Origin: JAADEM01 sp965371855
Lineage (GTDB): Bacteria; Bacteroidota; Bacteroidia; Bacteroidales; Marinilabiliaceae
Reading direction: 5' to 3'
DNA length: 64,000 nucleotides
NCBI GenBank assembly: GCA_965371855.1
Contig: CBDUZZ010000003.1
Span: 1-64,000, forward strand
How positions within the stretch are numbered: position 1 is the first letter of the stretch; every line of letters starts with the position of its first letter. Shown here in pieces: positions 62,672 through 64,000 of the stretch. Both the position numbers and the translations under genes were made by a program. The notes beneath the pieces were generated by a model, which saw only the letters and a program-made list of their open reading frames with translations, was not told the DNA's origin and made no database searches.

Positions 62672-62869
62672 TTAGAGTTGTGTTGAGTATGTTCCGCGAT
62701 GTTGTCTGTGTGTGCAGGAGCAATACTTTTTATCTAAAGTAATATTTATAGTTGGGAGGAGCAAATATCATTAGCAGAGGATGGTTTTTCTTTAGAGGTA
62801 GATATTTGATTGATTGTTTTTTTAGCCGCGAATACGCTAAAGTTTTATTCGCGCGATAGCTGACAGATT

Positions 62870-63126
62870 TTATTTACTTTTCAGGCTTTTTAAATACTCA
62901 TCAGGAGTCATTATTAAATACCTGATTCTTTAGAATCTTTCTCGTTTCTAGTAATCAGGATATTACAATCCATTTTTAAGGCGCAATGATATTGTAATGC
63001 GTCTTCATAGTTTGTGAATCTTGATGAAAGTCCGTTGTCTATAATTTTATCTGTCAAATCAGAAGTCTCAGAAATCGCTTTAAATTTTCGAAGTTTCTCT
63101 TTAACAACTTCATTATCCTCGAAGCT
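62870..63126 (-). pseudogene. PIN-domain toxin, N-terminally truncated and frameshifted
   Basis: The minus strand from 63126 reads EDNEVVKEKLRKFKAISE, then LSSRFTNYEDALQYHCALKMDCNILITRNEKDSKESG and a stop at 62914-62916. This is the second half of a PIN domain with the acidic residues in YEDALQ and TRNEKD. One base out of phase, the family ending IMTPDEYLKSLKSK continues to 62870, so there is a frameshift near 62920. The first half with the initial catalytic Asp is missing. PIN toxins are RNases of VapBC modules; no antitoxin gene remains beside it. Confidence 0.65.
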
Positions 63127-63401
63127 TTAATGTCAATTTTGTATACATAATCTAAAAACAATTCTAGTATCAGAAATCCTATCATAATTCCTATTTGAAC
63201 ATAATAAATTGTTGGTCTATGAAATTGATTTGCAGTAAATAACAAATATACTAAAGGAATTGCAGTAAAAATCAAGATAATACCGAGCCAGTATTCTACT
63301 TTTTGATAACCTAATAGTCTGAAGATGAATATCAGGCTGCACAATGATAATATTATAACAGCTGTAAATGCACCTAAAAATTTTACTTTATTTATGTCCA
63401 T
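63054..63401 (-). CDS. Small membrane protein, C-terminus probably replaced
   Basis: 115 residues, three to four spans: FLGAFTAVIILSLCSLIFIFRLL, KVEYWLGIILIFTAIPLVYLLFTA, PTIYYVQIGIMIGFLILELFLDYVYKIDIKASR. It resembles an uncharacterised Bacteroidetes membrane family in which more hydrophobic sequence normally follows the DY..KIDF segment. Here, after about residue 96, the frame runs over the PIN remnant in another phase (KLLKRNFENLKRFLRLLI), so the C-terminus seems to have been cut by the junction near 63110-63130. Confidence 0.5.
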   Translation of the reverse strand: MDINKVKFLGAFTAVIILSLCSLIFIFRLLGYQKVEYWLGIILIFTAIPLVYLLFTANQFHRPTIYYVQIGIMIGFLILELFLDYVYKIDIKASRIMKLLKRNFENLKRFLRLLI

Positions 63402-63466
63402 TTTTCTTTCTTTTTAGCACACAACAGCAGTCTCAAATGTATTTTCGGTTATTACTTTTTACATAT

Positions 63467-64000
63467 TTACAAATTAATTGTATTGGCAAAATCGACTTTC
63501 TCCAATTCCTTTTGAAGAAAACCATATTTATACAAATCTTTGTTCCTATATAAAATTCTTCCAATGATAATATCCTTATGCGTACTAAACACATTTGCAA
63601 AGTGTTGAATGCTTGATAGAATATCAGCACCGGAATTTATTGCCGAAATAATTTCTTCATACTCAGTATCATCAAGAAGCCATTGCGCCGCAAATTCATC
63701 CGCTTCCTTTTCCTTTTGGTCTTTATTATTGGAATTATTAATTTCTTCCAAAAAGATATTCTTCTTATTACCATGTAGTAAAATATGGCCTAATTCGTGA
63801 AAAAGAGAAAACCAAAACACGTCATATCTTTTCAATCTGTCGGTCATTTGCAAAACAGGTTTATCGTTTAGCCATCGCACAGTTCCGTGAATTACAGTTT
63901 TTGGCAAATTGGATGTGTAAATGACTTTTACTCCGGCCTGGAAACATTTTTCCTGAATTTGTTGTAAATAATCGCCTGGCTGGTTTGCCATTATGCTTTT
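63467..64000 (-). CDS. ImmA/IrrE-family metallopeptidase domain protein, partial
   Basis: The frame is open to the window edge, so the N-terminus may continue past 64000; the first Met inside is at 63991 (174 residues). VIYTSNLPKTVIHGTVRWLNDKPVLQM, then FWFSLFHELGHILLHG with the zinc HExxH, and EKEADEFAAQWLLDD with the third ligand Glu. Typical of the C-terminal half of HigA-like antitoxins that carry an N-terminal HTH, or of stand-alone ImmA proteases that cleave repressors. The toxin partner (HigB-like) would be outside the window. Confidence 0.85.
   Translation of the reverse strand, partial: KSIMANQPGDYLQQIQEKCFQAGVKVIYTSNLPKTVIHGTVRWLNDKPVLQMTDRLKRYDVFWFSLFHELGHILLHGNKKNIFLEEINNSNNKDQKEKEADEFAAQWLLDDTEYEEIISAINSGADILSSIQHFANVFSTHKDIIIGRILYRNKDLYKYGFLQKELEKVDFANTINL

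Overview
The window is chromosomal DNA of a Bacteroidota bacterium, probably an environmental anaerobe or facultative anaerobe of the Bacteroidales/Marinilabiliales kind. Evidence: low GC; promoters of the Bacteroidetes type (-7 TAnnTTTG with a -33 TTG/TTTG about 20 nt upstream); DUF5723, PD40/SPOR and LytTR families; a frdCAB-type complex II; GH92; and many small intergenic repeats. No phage, CRISPR array or intact defence island was seen.

Layout. 1-1.8 kb is a gene graveyard (N-terminally truncated Crp/Fnr gene, phosphatidylserine decarboxylase remnant, DUF5320, broken NifX-like and DUF169 genes) around a ~100-bp paired-hairpin repeat. 1.9-9 kb: secreted protein, dapD, aroK, parC, parE. 9.3-16.1 kb: propeller pseudogene, tRNA-Arg(CCT), TPR/PD40/SPOR protein, an aminotransferase-fold protein lacking its catalytic lysine, recO, a POT transporter, tRNA-Leu(CAA). 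16.2-19.1 kb: a second decayed zone (compound hairpin, Crp/Fnr remnant, complex-I-like B/C/D remnants, internally deleted histidine kinase). 19.1-27.5 kb: GH92 mannosidase, outer-membrane/secreted proteins, DUF2442/DUF4160 pair, TlpA-like protein, and a Y1 (RAYT-type) transposase unit with perfect 24-bp inverted ends.

27.7-33.6 kb is a TetR-controlled exporter operon (TetR, LolA-like protein, two FtsX-type permeases, LolD-type ATPase). All three lower gaps in it hold a four-helix-bundle (23S IVP family) gene, two of them broken, each flanked by 7-8-bp degenerate tandem arrays. A complete promoter plus a near-perfect palindromic operator precedes tetR.

33.8-44.2 kb: rbfA, methyltransferase, LolC/E-like permease, BaiN/HI0933-type flavoprotein, dusB, a TPR sensor kinase/LytTR regulator/barrel trio, AAG glycosylase and a guanine-deaminase-like enzyme. 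44.4-48.1 kb: rplM-rpsI-rpsB-tsf and pyrH. 48.2-51.4 kb: second POT transporter, CPBP protease, conserved hypothetical. 51.5-55.4 kb: repeats and the fumarate reductase/succinate dehydrogenase operon. 55.7-62.7 kb: surface-glycan cluster (three glycosyltransferases, deacetylase, O-antigen ligase-like protein, flippase). 62.8-64 kb: PIN-toxin remnant fused to a truncated membrane gene, then an ImmA/IrrE peptidase that runs off the end.

I found no clear new multi-gene system. The best leads are the lysine-less aminotransferase, the IVP genes with their arrays inside the exporter operon, the transposase unit with perfect inverted ends, and a recurring pattern of genes reduced to their two ends by in-frame internal deletions. 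Calls are from reading translations and motifs by eye; no database search was run.
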